Source: Thelephora terrestris (lineage: Eukaryota; Basidiomycota; Agaricomycetes; Thelephorales; Thelephoraceae). Taken from it: 64,000 bases of DNA. Shown here piece by piece: positions 46,522-56,545 of the stretch. The notes under the pieces are model-generated. The model saw nothing but the letters and a program-made list of their open reading frames with translations. It did not search any database and was not told the origin of the DNA. Within the stretch, counting starts at the first letter, position 1; each line of letters starts with the position of its first letter. Position numbers and translations under genes: made by a program. The DNA lies in NCBI GenBank assembly GCA_015956445.1, contig WIUZ02000021.1, forward strand, positions 620,001 through 684,000, written 5' to 3'.

Positions 46522-48704
46522 GGTATGTAAAATAAAATTTTTATTTCACCTGTACCAACGGGCACCCACAACAAACAAAAATAAAAAAGAAGGAAAAGAA
46601 AAAAAATCAGCAAAGGCCGGAAGGGTGGGCGGGCGGGAGAAACCGAAAAAAAAAAGCCAAGGAAGAAAGGGTAAAGACCTCGATGAAGCGGGACGAAGAT
46701 TGAGGCGGAGAGGTCGTGGGAAAAAGAAATAAAGAGGAAGGGGAAACCGGGAGAGCGGAAGAAAATGATCGGGGCACGGAAAAACAGAGAGGGGGAACAA
46801 AGGAGAGGAAAGAACAGGCGGAGGAAATAAAAAAAATTAAAATAAGGCGACGAGGTCGCGGGGAACTAATTAAGGGTGAAAACGAGGTAAAAAAAAATTG
46901 AATAGAGGGAGGGCGAAAATCCGAATCCACGGGGAACTTTTTTCAAGTTGCGCCGCGCGATTAGTATGTGGCGGACGACGGGAAAGAGGCCGGGAAGCGA
47001 GAGGGGGCAGGATAGATATTAAGTAAGAAAAACGGCCTTACGAACAAAAATACTTTAACCTTTCAGTAATGCGTGAGAGAAGGCTGATAAGCCGAGGACT
47101 GATCACACGAGAGTTAGGTTGAAAAAGGGGAGGGGGCACTCGTGTTGCACCTAGGTATACTAACAGTAAAGTAGTCTACCTAAGTAATGGATATAGTGGG
47201 CGCGGCAACAAAGAGCGAAGAAAGGTAGAAACAAAAATTAAACCTGTATGTCAAATACGTAGCGATCAAAGAAAACAAAAGAATGACGTGGGAGAAGGGT
47301 GAGTGGTCCGTAAAAAAAATAAGGCGGGGAGAAGGTGAAGGCGGGATGAAACCGAAAGGGGTGGTAGAAAAAGAAGGGGGCAAAAGGGAACGGCTAGCGT
47401 TCGGAAGAAGGATAGAACTAACGAAAGGAAGGGTGGGTGAGGGTACGGTAAAAAAAGTCCAAAGGGAAGCGGGGTACAGAAAGATCAAGGCGAAGGGATC
47501 GGGGGGTGGTGGCGGCGGGTGTGCTCGTTTGGAGGAGACGAGGGCAGCGGCGTGCACAGGAGAGGCGGTAGGAGCGGCGGGAGGTTGGTTTGAGGGGGGA
47601 GAGAGAAACGGCGGGGGTGGAGAGAGGTTGTGGTCGAGGTCTTCGGAAGGGGGAGCGAGATCGGAGGTTTGACGGAAGGGCGACGGTTGAGCGGCGCGGT
47701 AGACGCGGGATCTGGAGAAAGGTGGGCGTGAGATACGTGAGAGACGGTGGACCAGGCTAGGCTAGGTCCGCGAGAAATTATGAGTTGGTAGGCTACGGAA
47801 ATTTCAAGAGAAAGTGATAAGGTGAGATGGGAATAGGCGAGACGGGATAGAAGGGTCGAAACGAAAGGGGAATAGAGATGGGGACTTAGCGGAAAATCAC
47901 GAACGCACGGTACCCGGTCTAAGGGTTGAGGTACCAAACGCCGTAGACGTTTCCGAGGCAGTCGGGTGAGAGAGAGGTAGGCGAGAGAGAGATTCGAGAG
48001 AGAGGGAGGGAGAGTAGGCGAAAATGAGAGAGAGAGAGATTAAGTGGGGGACTTTACTGTTTGGGGGGCACGGGGCGGCGTAAAAAGGGAATTATCCGAT
48101 AGAGGTGGTTGTAGGGTAGTCGTCAATGTCGAAAAGAGAGAGTTGAGAGGCCGGGATAGAGTTGGGGTGGAGGTATAAGGTCGGGGTCGGGGTATGTTGG
48201 TAGGCGGCGGCAGAGCAAGGTTGCAAAGCGAGGAGGCGTCAGAGACGAGCGAGGAACCGCGGAGGTGTTGTACAGTCGACCAGCGATGGGAGAGTCCGAC
48301 GTTCGTCAAGAACGAGGGACGTGAGAGAGAGAGGGACGTCCGAGGACGTGGGAGAGAGAGAGAGATGGGGGCGTCAATGAGACGGAAGAAAAAGTGCTTA
48401 AGTCGACAGCTGACTTACGAATGAGGAAAGGCGCCAGGAACCGGAGATCGGATCAAACGTTTCTCTGAATCCGATCCGCCTGACTAAAGATTATGTTACG
48501 GGTCGGGTTGATAAGGCGCACGAGGTGGGTTGGACGTCAATAAACGAGTGAGGTGGATAGGGGTGGCGTTTCTTACGTTAAAACGCGGACACAGTCTTGA
48601 CAGTAGGGTTAGCATGAGGGTGAGGGGAATCCTGGGTGGCGCAATCTTGGTTTGATGGGCGGGTGTTAGCGGAATATATGGCGGAAATTACGACCTGGTA
48701 GAGG
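46522..48704. other. Purine-rich (+ strand) 2-kb tract, no gene seen
   Basis: The + strand is strongly G/A-rich for about 2 kb, with GA runs at 47968-48035 and 48322-48365. Leftward open frames here are Ser/Pro/Leu/Phe-rich, as expected from pyrimidine-rich sequence, and show no domain. It lies upstream of gypsy element 1 pol, where an LTR or leader would be. Confidence 0.55.
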
Positions 48705-48707
48705 TAT

Positions 48708-49547
48708 CACTGGGGGCAAGGGGTCACTTACCCAGCAGATACATTGTGATTACATTGTGATTTTTTAGACAATGTGTCCAGCCTTTGGCCAGGAGGTACA
48801 TGCTGAGTTCTTTTACAAAGTACCCATCAATGCAACCACACTGTGACCAGTGGGTCCATCTTGATCACTTTTACAAAGTGCCCATCAATTCGATCACAAT
48901 GTGCCCTGTGGGTCCATGCAGGATACATTGTAAAAGTATCCATCAAAGTGGCCACTGGGCACTTTGTGAAAGAAATCCCTGGGTTCTTTCACAATTTTGC
49001 TTACAACGTGTCTAGCATACCCCTGAGCCACTCATTGAGAGTTCTTTCATAAAGTATTCAGCAATGTGTCCACAAAGTATTCAACCAGATACTCAATGGT
49101 TTCTTTGAGAGTTTGTTGTGAAATCCAACCACATTGAGAGTTCATTGTGAAAACATTGAGAAGAACACCCTGGGGACATTGTGGTCGCATTGCTGGGTAC
49201 TTTTTGAAAGGACTCCCAATGAGTGGCTCAGGCACCCAGTAAATTACATTGTGAACAAAATTGTGAAAGAAACCAGGGGTTTCTTTCACAAAGTGCCCAG
49301 TGGCCACTTTGATGGATACTTTTACAATGTATCCTGCATGGACCCACAGGGCACATTGTGATCGAATTGATGGGCACTTTGTAAAAGTGATCAAGATGGA
49401 CCCACTGGTCACAGTGTGGTTGCATTGGTGGGTACTTTGTAAAAGAACTCAGCATGTACCTCCTGGCCAAAGGCTGGACACATTGTCTAAAAAATCACAA
49501 TGTAATCACAATGTATCTGCTGGGTAAGTGACCCCTTGCCCCCAGTG
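48708..49547. mobile_element. Non-autonomous CACTA-like foldback MITE (840 bp)
   Basis: The ends are inverted repeats starting CACTGGGGGCAAGGGGTCAC and reading the same inward from the right end. The arms pair over about 370-390 bp each, nearly perfect over the outer 270 bp, with a short unpaired centre near 49085-49165. A 3-bp target duplication TAT flanks it (48705-48707 and 49548-49550). CACT(A/G) termini and 3-bp duplications are features of the CACTA (EnSpm) superfamily. No transposase frame is present, so it is non-autonomous. Each arm also holds two tandem 45-bp-like units (ACAAAGTGCCCATCAAT). High arm identity suggests a recent insertion. It lies in the 3' end of the large leftward frame that follows. 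Confidence 0.8.
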
Positions 49548-52500
49548 TATTGGAAGCGGGAGGCGAGAACGGCGATATCGAGGGAATGATCCTTGAGGGC
49601 GGTGAGAGTCGATGGGCCGTAGACATTCTTGAGGGAGTCCAACTCTTCCCATAGGGCTGCAGTCGTCTTGTTCTGGATCTTGTAATTTTCCTCGACAACC
49701 TTAGCGAGTTTCTCGATGTCGGGCGCCAAACACAGCACCGAATCCATCTTGCCTTTGATTGACGTGATCTCGGCACGGGTGTCTTCGATCTTTCCTTCCA
49801 AAGTCTTAATTTCCCCGCTAATTCTTGCGATCACCTTCTTCGTGTCTAGGGTCCGTCCTTCGGCAGCTGTCACTGATCGTGTCAGATATCGGTGAGTTAC
49901 CCTAGGGTCCTGTCGGCGATTCATCCTAATCTGGTCTGCGCGCTGCTCATTATCGGCCCTCCTGGCTTCGTTTATCTTCCACTGGAGCTCGGTAAGCAGG
50001 CATCCGTCGGCAAAAACTTGATCTTCAAGCGAGGTGATCTTCTCCTTGAGGCTTTCGGTCGTGGCGTACACGCGATCTTCAAGCATCGAGACTCGTGTCG
50101 CGATGTCCTCAAAGTCGTCAGGTTCGGGGGAGGACGGTGGGTCAGACGTGCCACGTTCCGAGGGTCCCGGGATCTTGTCCAGGTAAGCGCCTCCTTCTTC
50201 TTCTTCATTATCGCTTGGGTAAGGAGGGGCCTGGACGTCGGGGAACCAATCGCCAGCCGTGTAGGCTCGGTTGCCGAACTCGTCTCGTTCTTCTTCTTTA
50301 ACTCTTTTCTTCTTCCTTCCTTCGTAGTCCACTTCCCTCTTCCTTCCTCTCATCTTTTCTCCTTCCTCAGCCTCCTTCTCCTTCGACGCCAGGAGTTTCG
50401 AGGCTCGGTACTTGCGTTCCTCAAGCTCGTGGCTGATCTTGGCGCCCCAGTACTCGCGGTCGGGCTCTTTCCCGTACCATCGCTCCGTCCCGATGTCGTA
50501 GGCAATCTGGAGGAGTCCTAGGCTTGCGAGACACTGGAAGATCTCGGCGCGATCTCCACATTCTTGGAGGTAATCGAGGTAAGGTGCGAGGAAGCTGAGA
50601 TTGCGGTCAATCTCAGCTTGTTCTCGAGGGTCGTCGGGGGTCGATGTTTTCTTCAATTTTAATTCCGTCGTCCTGGACTCGCCTAAGTCGCACGAAGGGA
50701 TGTCCTTCGTGTTGACGAACCTATCGTGGCCGTCCGTCATGACTTCGTCGTCGTCCAGCTCGTCATCTTCGATATCATCCTGGTAATAGCGGATTTTGGG
50801 CGAATCAGGTCCGGTGTTCAACGCGTCGAGCGTTTCGATAGGTGGTAGCAAGCAGCTTAGGACCTTCGGGGGTGGCGGAGGAGAGTCTGGCATGGTGTCC
50901 AGGCTTTCGTTGTTGACCCGCGTATACCCATGCCTCTTAGCATCGAGATCTTTTGCGATCTCCAAAGATCGTCGGGCATTGGCCATCGGGTGAGGCGTCC
51001 TTGGTCGTTGCAGCAAGGGGGCGTCGGATTCGTCGTCAGAAGCTAAGTTTTCCTCAGTTTCGACTTGTTCGTCGAAAATCTGATCTTGCTTACCCGCGGT
51101 ATTGGATTCTAGGTCCATTTCGTCTTCCCTCGGGCTGTCCACTCGCAGTTGCTGCACTTTCCTGATTCGCTCGATAATCTCGTTCCTTGTTAATGTCTTG
51201 TTGTGTTCGTCGACAGCCGTTGTTTGGCGTGGGTCGAAGGGCGGCGGTATCACGGAAGCTGATTGTCGTACAACGGACTGATCTTCGAAGGGGGTGTTCC
51301 GGGGTACTTGAAGGTACACCTGGGTGTCGGGCGTAGGGTTCCTCGACCCTTGGAAGATGCTGGAGCATGCTTCCAGGACTCGAGGCGCAGGAGGGGGTAG
51401 GGGTCTATCGGGTAAGTTGTCCAAGTTTGAGGTGAAGAGGCGGACATAAGCTTGTCCCCTGCGTACGAATGGGGGCTGGTCCTTTCCGCCACCGACGATT
51501 ATGGCGCCGTACGCGAAGTATGAGATCTCGTCGGGGCCCAGAGTAGGGTCGGGGAGCTGGGTTATGTGCGCCACTGCTAGGATACCTGGGCTTCGTTCCT
51601 CTGGTGGCAGGATATCGACGTCGACTACCTCGCCCACGCTGGGGACGTTCTCGGGGACCGGTAAGTCGATAATACGGTATCGGGAAGGCGGACTGGGGGG
51701 TCTGTCCCTCATAGAAGGAGCCAATTCCGTCTGTACAGAGGCCCTCGTGAGCTCGGGGACGTTCAAACGTCCACAAGAACACTTACCATTATTTGCTGAC
51801 TCCGTCTTTGCAGATCCTGGGGTGAGAGGTGTAGGGGTAGCCGGATTTTCCTCATCCGTGAGTTCAGATTCTTTTATACGAAATACATTAACTAATTCTT
51901 TTTCTCCTTGACTTCGTAGGTCGTCTGGTCCCTCGTTACAAGTCCGCGAGTTTCCCAGACCGACCGAACGGCTCGTTTCACCGTGACTTGGATCGCTATC
52001 CCTTCCTTGTCCATTGGCGTCTAACTTTCGATCGGAGGCCGGTGGGTCACTTCCCGATTTGGAAGTCGGTAAACGTTTCAACTGGTTTTCCACAATGCCA
52101 TAGCGGAGTCTGTCGTCGATCCATTCCTCATCCGTCGTTTCTTTCTCTTGCGGCTTCTCCTTCTTTTGTTTCCAGGTTCTCATGTGACTGAATCCGTTCC
52201 TGACCTCGACCGTTCCATCACTTTTCTTTTGAATCGAGTACGACCGCATTTCTCCACTCTTTATCAGCGGGTCCCGTTCCAATTCATCGATCACGGCCTC
52301 CAGCTCATACTGGGTTAGGCCGTTCCATTTGATCTCGTTACCTTCAGGTGTGTCGGTTTTCCTTGTCTCCGTCAGTAGTGTTATTGATTGGTTGAGGGAT
52401 AGGCTCTTGCTGAACACGAAGTTATACGCCTTCTTGACCTTGTCTTTTTTAGGCACATATAATACTGACCCTGGCTCTGGCTCGTCTAACCGCATTGTGA

Positions 52501-53329
52501 CGTCCCCATGATACATCACAGGTTCGCCGGTTGGGTCTTCTAAGGCCAGAGTCACATCTTTCGTGAAGATGTGTCGTTCGCGCCGGGCATCGTCGATGCC
52601 GTAGATCGTCATTTCTTTGGACGCCAATAGTCCTCTTGGCAGGTAGTCCGGCTTCGGTATGTACTTCATACCAAATGGTTCTCGTTCATCGCTGAACTCA
52701 CTATCTACCAGACTACTGCGTCCGTCTCCGTCTTCCGCCATTCCATATCCGGCTTCCGTGTCTTCTTCTCGACTCAATCCGTCTTCATTAAGACGATCAC
52801 CTGGCTCCGGCGTTGATGTTCCTTTCCTTTCTGGTCCTAGGTCGGGTTCGTTATCCGTTCTATGTTCGTCAATATATTGGCGCTGCGGATCGGTGTCGCT
52901 TTTGGGCGTTACGACACACTCCATATTTTCTACGGTTTGTACCCATGGTTTATCGCCTTTTGCGGCGAATACCTCCGGCCTTCGTGGGACGGTTTTACTG
53001 ATTTGTGGTTTAGGCTCATCTTCCATGTCGCCTGATTCCGCTGTCAGTCCGGATTCAGCTACTCTTTTTTCGAGGCCATGTGTACCTTGTTCGTCGCACA
53101 GCCTTTCCGGGTTACGGCACCCTGTCTCGTTCGCGGTGTTTGATTCGTCCGCCTTTGACGAGTTTTCGGCGGCGTCAACTGGTACGTCCTGAGATCTTCT
53201 TCCTTCGTCTTTTGACCTGACCCGTTTTGTGCTAGGTTCTTTAATCAATCCTTCTTCGTTCGTTGCCAACAAGCTAAGTTCTTCTAATTCGTGGCTAGAC
53301 TCATACGCGCGTTGAACTACCCAGTCTCG
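49487..53329 (-). CDS. Unrecognised ~1,280-codon acidic/coiled-coil protein, 3' end overlapped by MITE
   Basis: One continuous frame. No ATG lies near its start; the frame opens at an AG acceptor (CGACTTAG, 53330) before RDWVVQRAYESSHELEEL, so a further exon upstream probably supplies the start. Residues 1-500 are acidic and disordered apart from EREPFGMKYIPKPDYLPRG and YNFVFSKSLSLNQSITLL. A CSCGRL pair lies near 51775. The middle contains a well-ordered looking stretch (FLAPYLDYLQECGDRAEIFQ; YDIGTERWYGKEPDREYWG), a lysine-rich nuclear-signal-like block (RKREVDYEGRKKKRVKEEER) and a C-terminal coiled coil (VSMLEDRVYATTESLKEK). The last 17 or so codons lie in the MITE inverted repeat. No domain is recognised. 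It could be a gag-like or accessory protein of a large element or a host orphan. Confidence 0.55.
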   Translation of the reverse strand, partial: RDWVVQRAYESSHELEELSLLATNEEGLIKEPSTKRVRSKDEGRRSQDVPVDAAENSSKADESNTANETGCRNPERLCDEQGTHGLEKRVAESGLTAESGDMEDEPKPQISKTVPRRPEVFAAKGDKPWVQTVENMECVVTPKSDTDPQRQYIDEHRTDNEPDLGPERKGTSTPEPGDRLNEDGLSREEDTEAGYGMAEDGDGRSSLVDSEFSDEREPFGMKYIPKPDYLPRGLLASKEMTIYGIDDARRERHIFTKDVTLALEDPTGEPVMYHGDVTMRLDEPEPGSVLYVPKKDKVKKAYNFVFSKSLSLNQSITLLTETRKTDTPEGNEIKWNGLTQYELEAVIDELERDPLIKSGEMRSYSIQKKSDGTVEVRNGFSHMRTWKQKKEKPQEKETTDEEWIDDRLRYGIVENQLKRLPTSKSGSDPPASDRKLDANGQGRDSDPSHGETSRSVGLGNSRTCNEGPDDLRSQGEKELVNVFRIKESELTDEENPATPTPLTPGSAKTESANNGKCSCGRLNVPELTRASVQTELAPSMRDRPPSPPSRYRIIDLPVPENVPSVGEVVDVDILPPEERSPGILAVAHITQLPDPTLGPDEISYFAYGAIIVGGGKDQPPFVRRGQAYVRLFTSNLDNLPDRPLPPPAPRVLEACSSIFQGSRNPTPDTQVYLQVPRNTPFEDQSVVRQSASVIPPPFDPRQTTAVDEHNKTLTRNEIIERIRKVQQLRVDSPREDEMDLESNTAGKQDQIFDEQVETEENLASDDESDAPLLQRPRTPHPMANARRSLEIAKDLDAKRHGYTRVNNESLDTMPDSPPPPPKVLSCLLPPIETLDALNTGPDSPKIRYYQDDIEDDELDDDEVMTDGHDRFVNTKDIPSCDLGESRTTELKLKKTSTPDDPREQAEIDRNLSFLAPYLDYLQECGDRAEIFQCLASLGLLQIAYDIGTERWYGKEPDREYWGAKISHELEERKYRASKLLASKEKEAEEGEKMRGRKREVDYEGRKKKRVKEEERDEFGNRAYTAGDWFPDVQAPPYPSDNEEEEGGAYLDKIPGPSERGTSDPPSSPEPDDFEDIATRVSMLEDRVYATTESLKEKITSLEDQVFADGCLLTELQWKINEARRADNEQRADQIRMNRRQDPRVTHRYLTRSVTAAEGRTLDTKKVIARISGEIKTLEGKIEDTRAEITSIKGKMDSVLCLAPDIEKLAKVVEENYKIQNKTTAALWEELDSLKNVYGPSTLTALKDHSLDIAVLASRFQYTGGKGSLTQQIHCDYIVIF

Positions 53330-53411
53330 CTAAGTCGTGGGAACACGTAGCAAGAAGAGGGAGCTGAAGGGTGTGGGTGACCGGTTGTGCAGACGTCGGT
53401 AGGGTAAAGCA

Positions 53412-53477
53412 GGTAGAGGTAGGGAGGAGTAGGGAGAGGTAGGGAGAAGTAGGGAGAAGTAGGGAGAAGTAGGGAGG
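53412..53477. repeat. GTAGGGAGAA minisatellite
   Basis: About six copies of a 10-bp unit AGGGAGAAGT with small variants. Confidence 0.85.
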
Positions 53478-53630
53478 GAATAGGAAGTGGTGGCAATAGA
53501 GTAGAGTCTCAATAGACAAGCGTCGCGACGAAGAGGGTCGCGGCGGGATAGGTGGCTAAGAAGGAAGCTATCAGCGCGAGACGAGAGAACGAGAGAATAC
53601 CTGAGACGAGAAGAAACTAGTAGAGGTGGT

Positions 53631-53801
53631 GAACACTGCGTTCGCCACGAAGAGCTAAGAGCTGAGCACTGCGCTCAAGACTGGAGTAGAGCACTGCGCT
53701 CGCGAGACGAGTAGAGAAGGTCGAGAAGCACTGCGCTTCACGTCGAGAGAAGTCGAGACGAGGAAAGAGAAAAGCTAGAGGGTTCTTCGAGCACTGCGCT
53801 C
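53631..53801. repeat. Five hairpins with constant ACTGC loop and varying stems
   Basis: Short inverted repeats at 53631-53643 (GAAC/GTTC), 53663-53677 (TGAGC/GCTCA), 53689-53701 (GAGC/GCTC), 53725-53739 (GAAGC/GCTTC) and 53789-53801 (GAGC/GCTC), all around the loop ACTGC. Stems change in a pairing-preserving way. Confidence 0.65.
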
Positions 53802-54614
53802 AAAGAGAACTTGGTCGCGAGGAACGAAGAGTGTTGAGGGCTTTAGACAGCGCAAGGCTGAGTTGAACTTTAGAGGGAAAGGGGGAACTGCACTTCGTTA
53901 TTCGAACCAGGCCTATCTACTGACACTTATATAGTGGGTAGAGAGGTCGAAAGTAGAACATGAAAAGAGGGAGAAAGAGAAGTGAACAAAGCGAACGTCG
54001 CGAGAGAACGGGAGTCGTGAAGGTCGTGAAGGGCGTAGGGAGGTCATACAAAGCGAAGAGCGGATCGGATAGAGAGAACAAGAACGCGGGAGGAACGAAC
54101 AAGGCGGCGGGAAGGGGTGAGGGAGGAATGAAGGCATCGTGGGAAACTACGAAGCTACAGAATGGATGATCGAACCAAGACGTCAAAAGATGGCTGAAGT
54201 GGAACAGGCGGGAGTCGGGCAACGCGGCGAGAGGATCGGGGCGGCGTCGACGTGCAACAAAGGAGCGGGAGGCACGTGTTCCAGAGTCGGGACGACGGAC
54301 CGATGCGGGGGATCCGAACAACGACGAACAAGGGGTCGAGTCATTGTCGAGAGGCGGAAGTGATCGGAGGGCACGCGGGATCGGGGAAGCCGGACTCGGA
54401 ATGTGGACTTAGAGAGTTTTGGTGAAGTCCAGACGGGCGGGAGGTCGCGAGACTGGCGGGAGACTGGCGAGAGTCGATGGAGCGTCAGGTCGAGGAGGGA
54501 GGCTCGCGATACGTCGCGACACAGGGCAGGCAGGTGGGGAAGGGACCCGAATCGCTGGAGGGAGGATGGGTGATGGATCTGAGTCGGAGGGCCAGGAAAA
54601 CGGAGTCAGGTCAT

Positions 54615-54650
54615 CTCCTCGGGACTTGAGATATCAACCATCCCTGGTTG
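54615..54650 (+). other. Pseudoknot-like motif, copy 1
   Basis: CTCCTCGGGACTTGAGAT followed by a 6-bp hairpin CAACCA-TCCC-TGGTTG. The loop TCCC is complementary to the upstream GGGA. A second copy with changed stem lies at 56930-56964. Confidence 0.5.
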
Positions 54651-54794
54651 CCACGAGGGAGGCGCGAGGCGAACACGAGGCTGACACGAGGCGTTCGAAT
54701 CGGGTAAGTGCGCGAGACAAAAGGAAAAACTTCTCGCTGCCACATCATCACCTCTCTTCTTCGCAGACTCTCTCGACAACCTCTCTACTCTTCA

Positions 54795-56545
54795 ATGGAC
54801 TATGCTGGCGACTGGACTCCGTCGAAGGGACCCAACGGGATCGCGCCGTTCGCGGAGCTCGATCAACTAGGGGAGGACTGTCTCTTTCCTCCGGAGAAAG
54901 ACGAGTGGTCGAAGCCGGAGATCAGGCAGCTCATCGCGGGGTCTCCCGACTGCGTGAACCTCGTCTGGCAGTCGGTACTGGCGGTGTGGCGGCTCAAGAC
55001 TCTGGAGGGGCGCCTCGAGGAAGAGAAGGAGCTACGAGGGCCGTGGGCGGATCACTTGTCGGCGTGGTTGGTGAGTGACGTTACTTAGGGGCTAGGAGAG
55101 GCGGAAGCTAACTGCGCGAGGGTAGTCGAGGCATCGGGACGTTTGTAGGGCCTTCCATATTGAGCCACTGAGGCTCGTTACAGACTTCGCGGAGGCCGCC
55201 CACAAGGTCGGGCATATCGAAGCAGAGATGGTTCCGGACTTCGGGAACTCGACTGGGACAGCGGCTGGGACGACGGCGGGAACGACGACGGGAACGACGA
55301 GTCATAGGGCGCCAGCGCCAGCGCCAAGCGCGAGGATTTCTACTGAACCGGCTCCAATGGCTACGGAACCTGCAGAAGACGTCGAGATGGTGGGCGAGGA
55401 GATCGCACCAGCTCCAGCGCGAGTCGATAAGGGAAAGGGGAGGGTTAGAGAGAGGTTCGAGGTTGTGGTGCCGCCAAGGGCGAAGCCAACACCGAAGACG
55501 AGAGCTCAGGCTGTGGAGCCATCCGTTGGGACGAAGCGGGTGCTCTCGAGCTCGCCTAGCAAGGAGGAGGGGCCGTCGACGTCGAAAAAGTCGAGGAAGT
55601 CGCGCCGGAACCAGCGGGTGGAGTCAGACGAGTCGGAGAAGGAGGAGCCGGCGTTGCTGGATCTGAGTGGAGAGACGGTCGTCGAGGGTGATCCGTTGGA
55701 CGTCGAGCGTATTCCTCTTGCCAGAGGGGCGGTGAGTCCGTCAGTCGAGAGTCCGGAGCGAGGGTGCTGACGTTCTGTAGACTTGCGGTCTCTGTTCTCG
55801 CAAGAAGAAGAGCCAGAGGAGGTGCGCTCCTTTGTGGTATCCTGGCCAAGACCAGAAGGTGAAGTGCGCGCCCTGTGGCGTCGGGAGGAAGGCCTGCTCC
55901 TTCGGGCTGAAGAGCTTTGGGATCGGGAAGTGGCCGAACATCGAGCCTTCTGAAGCCGGGAAGGCACTGCGTAGGAAGGACGCCGAGAAACATCGCTCGA
56001 AGAGCGCGATGGCGACGGAACTCGGAACGGTGGAGGTGGGCAGGATGAGGCTGAGGGATGTCGCGCCCTCGATGTCGACGAGATCGAGGTCGGGAGCTGC
56101 TGGGGCTTCTTTTCAGGCTCCGGTTCAAGTCTCGGGGGGTGTGAGACCTCCAGACGTTGCCACGGTCTTCTTCGCTGACCTGGCTCCGTTGGGTGATGCG
56201 GCGGGAGGGTCTGGACAGTCGAGGTTCGATCTGCAACTCAGACGAACCGAACTTCGCTCCATCCTGCGTCGAGAACGCGCGGACGCCAACGAGATCGTGG
56301 CGAGGGTCGAGGATCGTCGCCTGGTCGGGAAGGAGATCCTCGCGGCGTTGAACGAGGCCATCATCGCTGACGGTGGTGAGGGCGTCTACGAGGACTCGGA
56401 CCTCGAGTACGTGACGGACGTTCCGCCGGGAGATAGCGACTTCGAGTTGTCGGATGCGGGAGAGGGATCGGGGGCTGGGGATAGTGCGGGAGGAGAAGGT
56501 GGTGAAGAGGAGGGTGGAGGGGACGAGGGGGTAGTGAGCGAGTGA
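54795..56545 (+). CDS. Spliced protein with atypical Zn2Cys6-like cysteine cluster
   Basis: Three exons: 54795 to about 55069 (MDYAGDWTPSKGPNGIAPF ... WADHLSAWL), about 55161-55730 (LVTDFAEAAHKVGHIEAEM, then Ala/Thr/Pro-rich, basic KKSRKSRRNQR and acidic parts), and about 55780-56545. The third opens with CGLCSRKKKSQRRC and CAPCGVGRKAC, spacing C-2-C-9-C-13-C-2-C-6-C. This resembles the fungal Zn2Cys6 binuclear cluster but has longer gaps. It ends with a coiled coil (LRSILRRERADANEIVARVE) and an acidic Gly-rich tail. Frame and introns look intact. It runs toward the gypsy element 2 pol. I suspect an element-associated accessory gene with DNA-binding potential; a host orphan is the alternative. 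Confidence 0.6.

Larger units (their letters stand above)
53330..54794. other. Region between divergent frames, with tandem repeats and hairpins
   Basis: Lies between the large leftward frame and the rightward cysteine-cluster gene, so both promoters or leaders should be here. It holds a GTAGGGAGAA minisatellite (53412-53477), five hairpins with an ACTGC loop (53631-53801) and a pseudoknot-like motif (54615-54650). No RNA gene of a known class was recognised. Confidence 0.5.

Noticed and set aside
46546-48424. Several 70-150-codon open frames on both strands in the purine-rich tract
   Set aside because: Composition (Ser/Pro/Leu/Phe on one strand, Glu/Lys/Gly/Arg on the other) simply follows the purine bias; no motif, no clear start and heavy overlap.
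48708-49547. Open frames of 67-121 codons inside the MITE
   Set aside because: They are mirror images from the inverted repeat arms and code for nothing recognisable.
49892-53192. Rightward open frames such as 49892-50521 and 52659-53192
   Set aside because: They are complements of the long leftward frame and lack any domain or splice logic.
53412-53801. CRISPR-like array
   Set aside because: Units are a 10-bp minisatellite and irregularly spaced hairpins; no repeat-spacer periodicity, and the DNA is eukaryotic.
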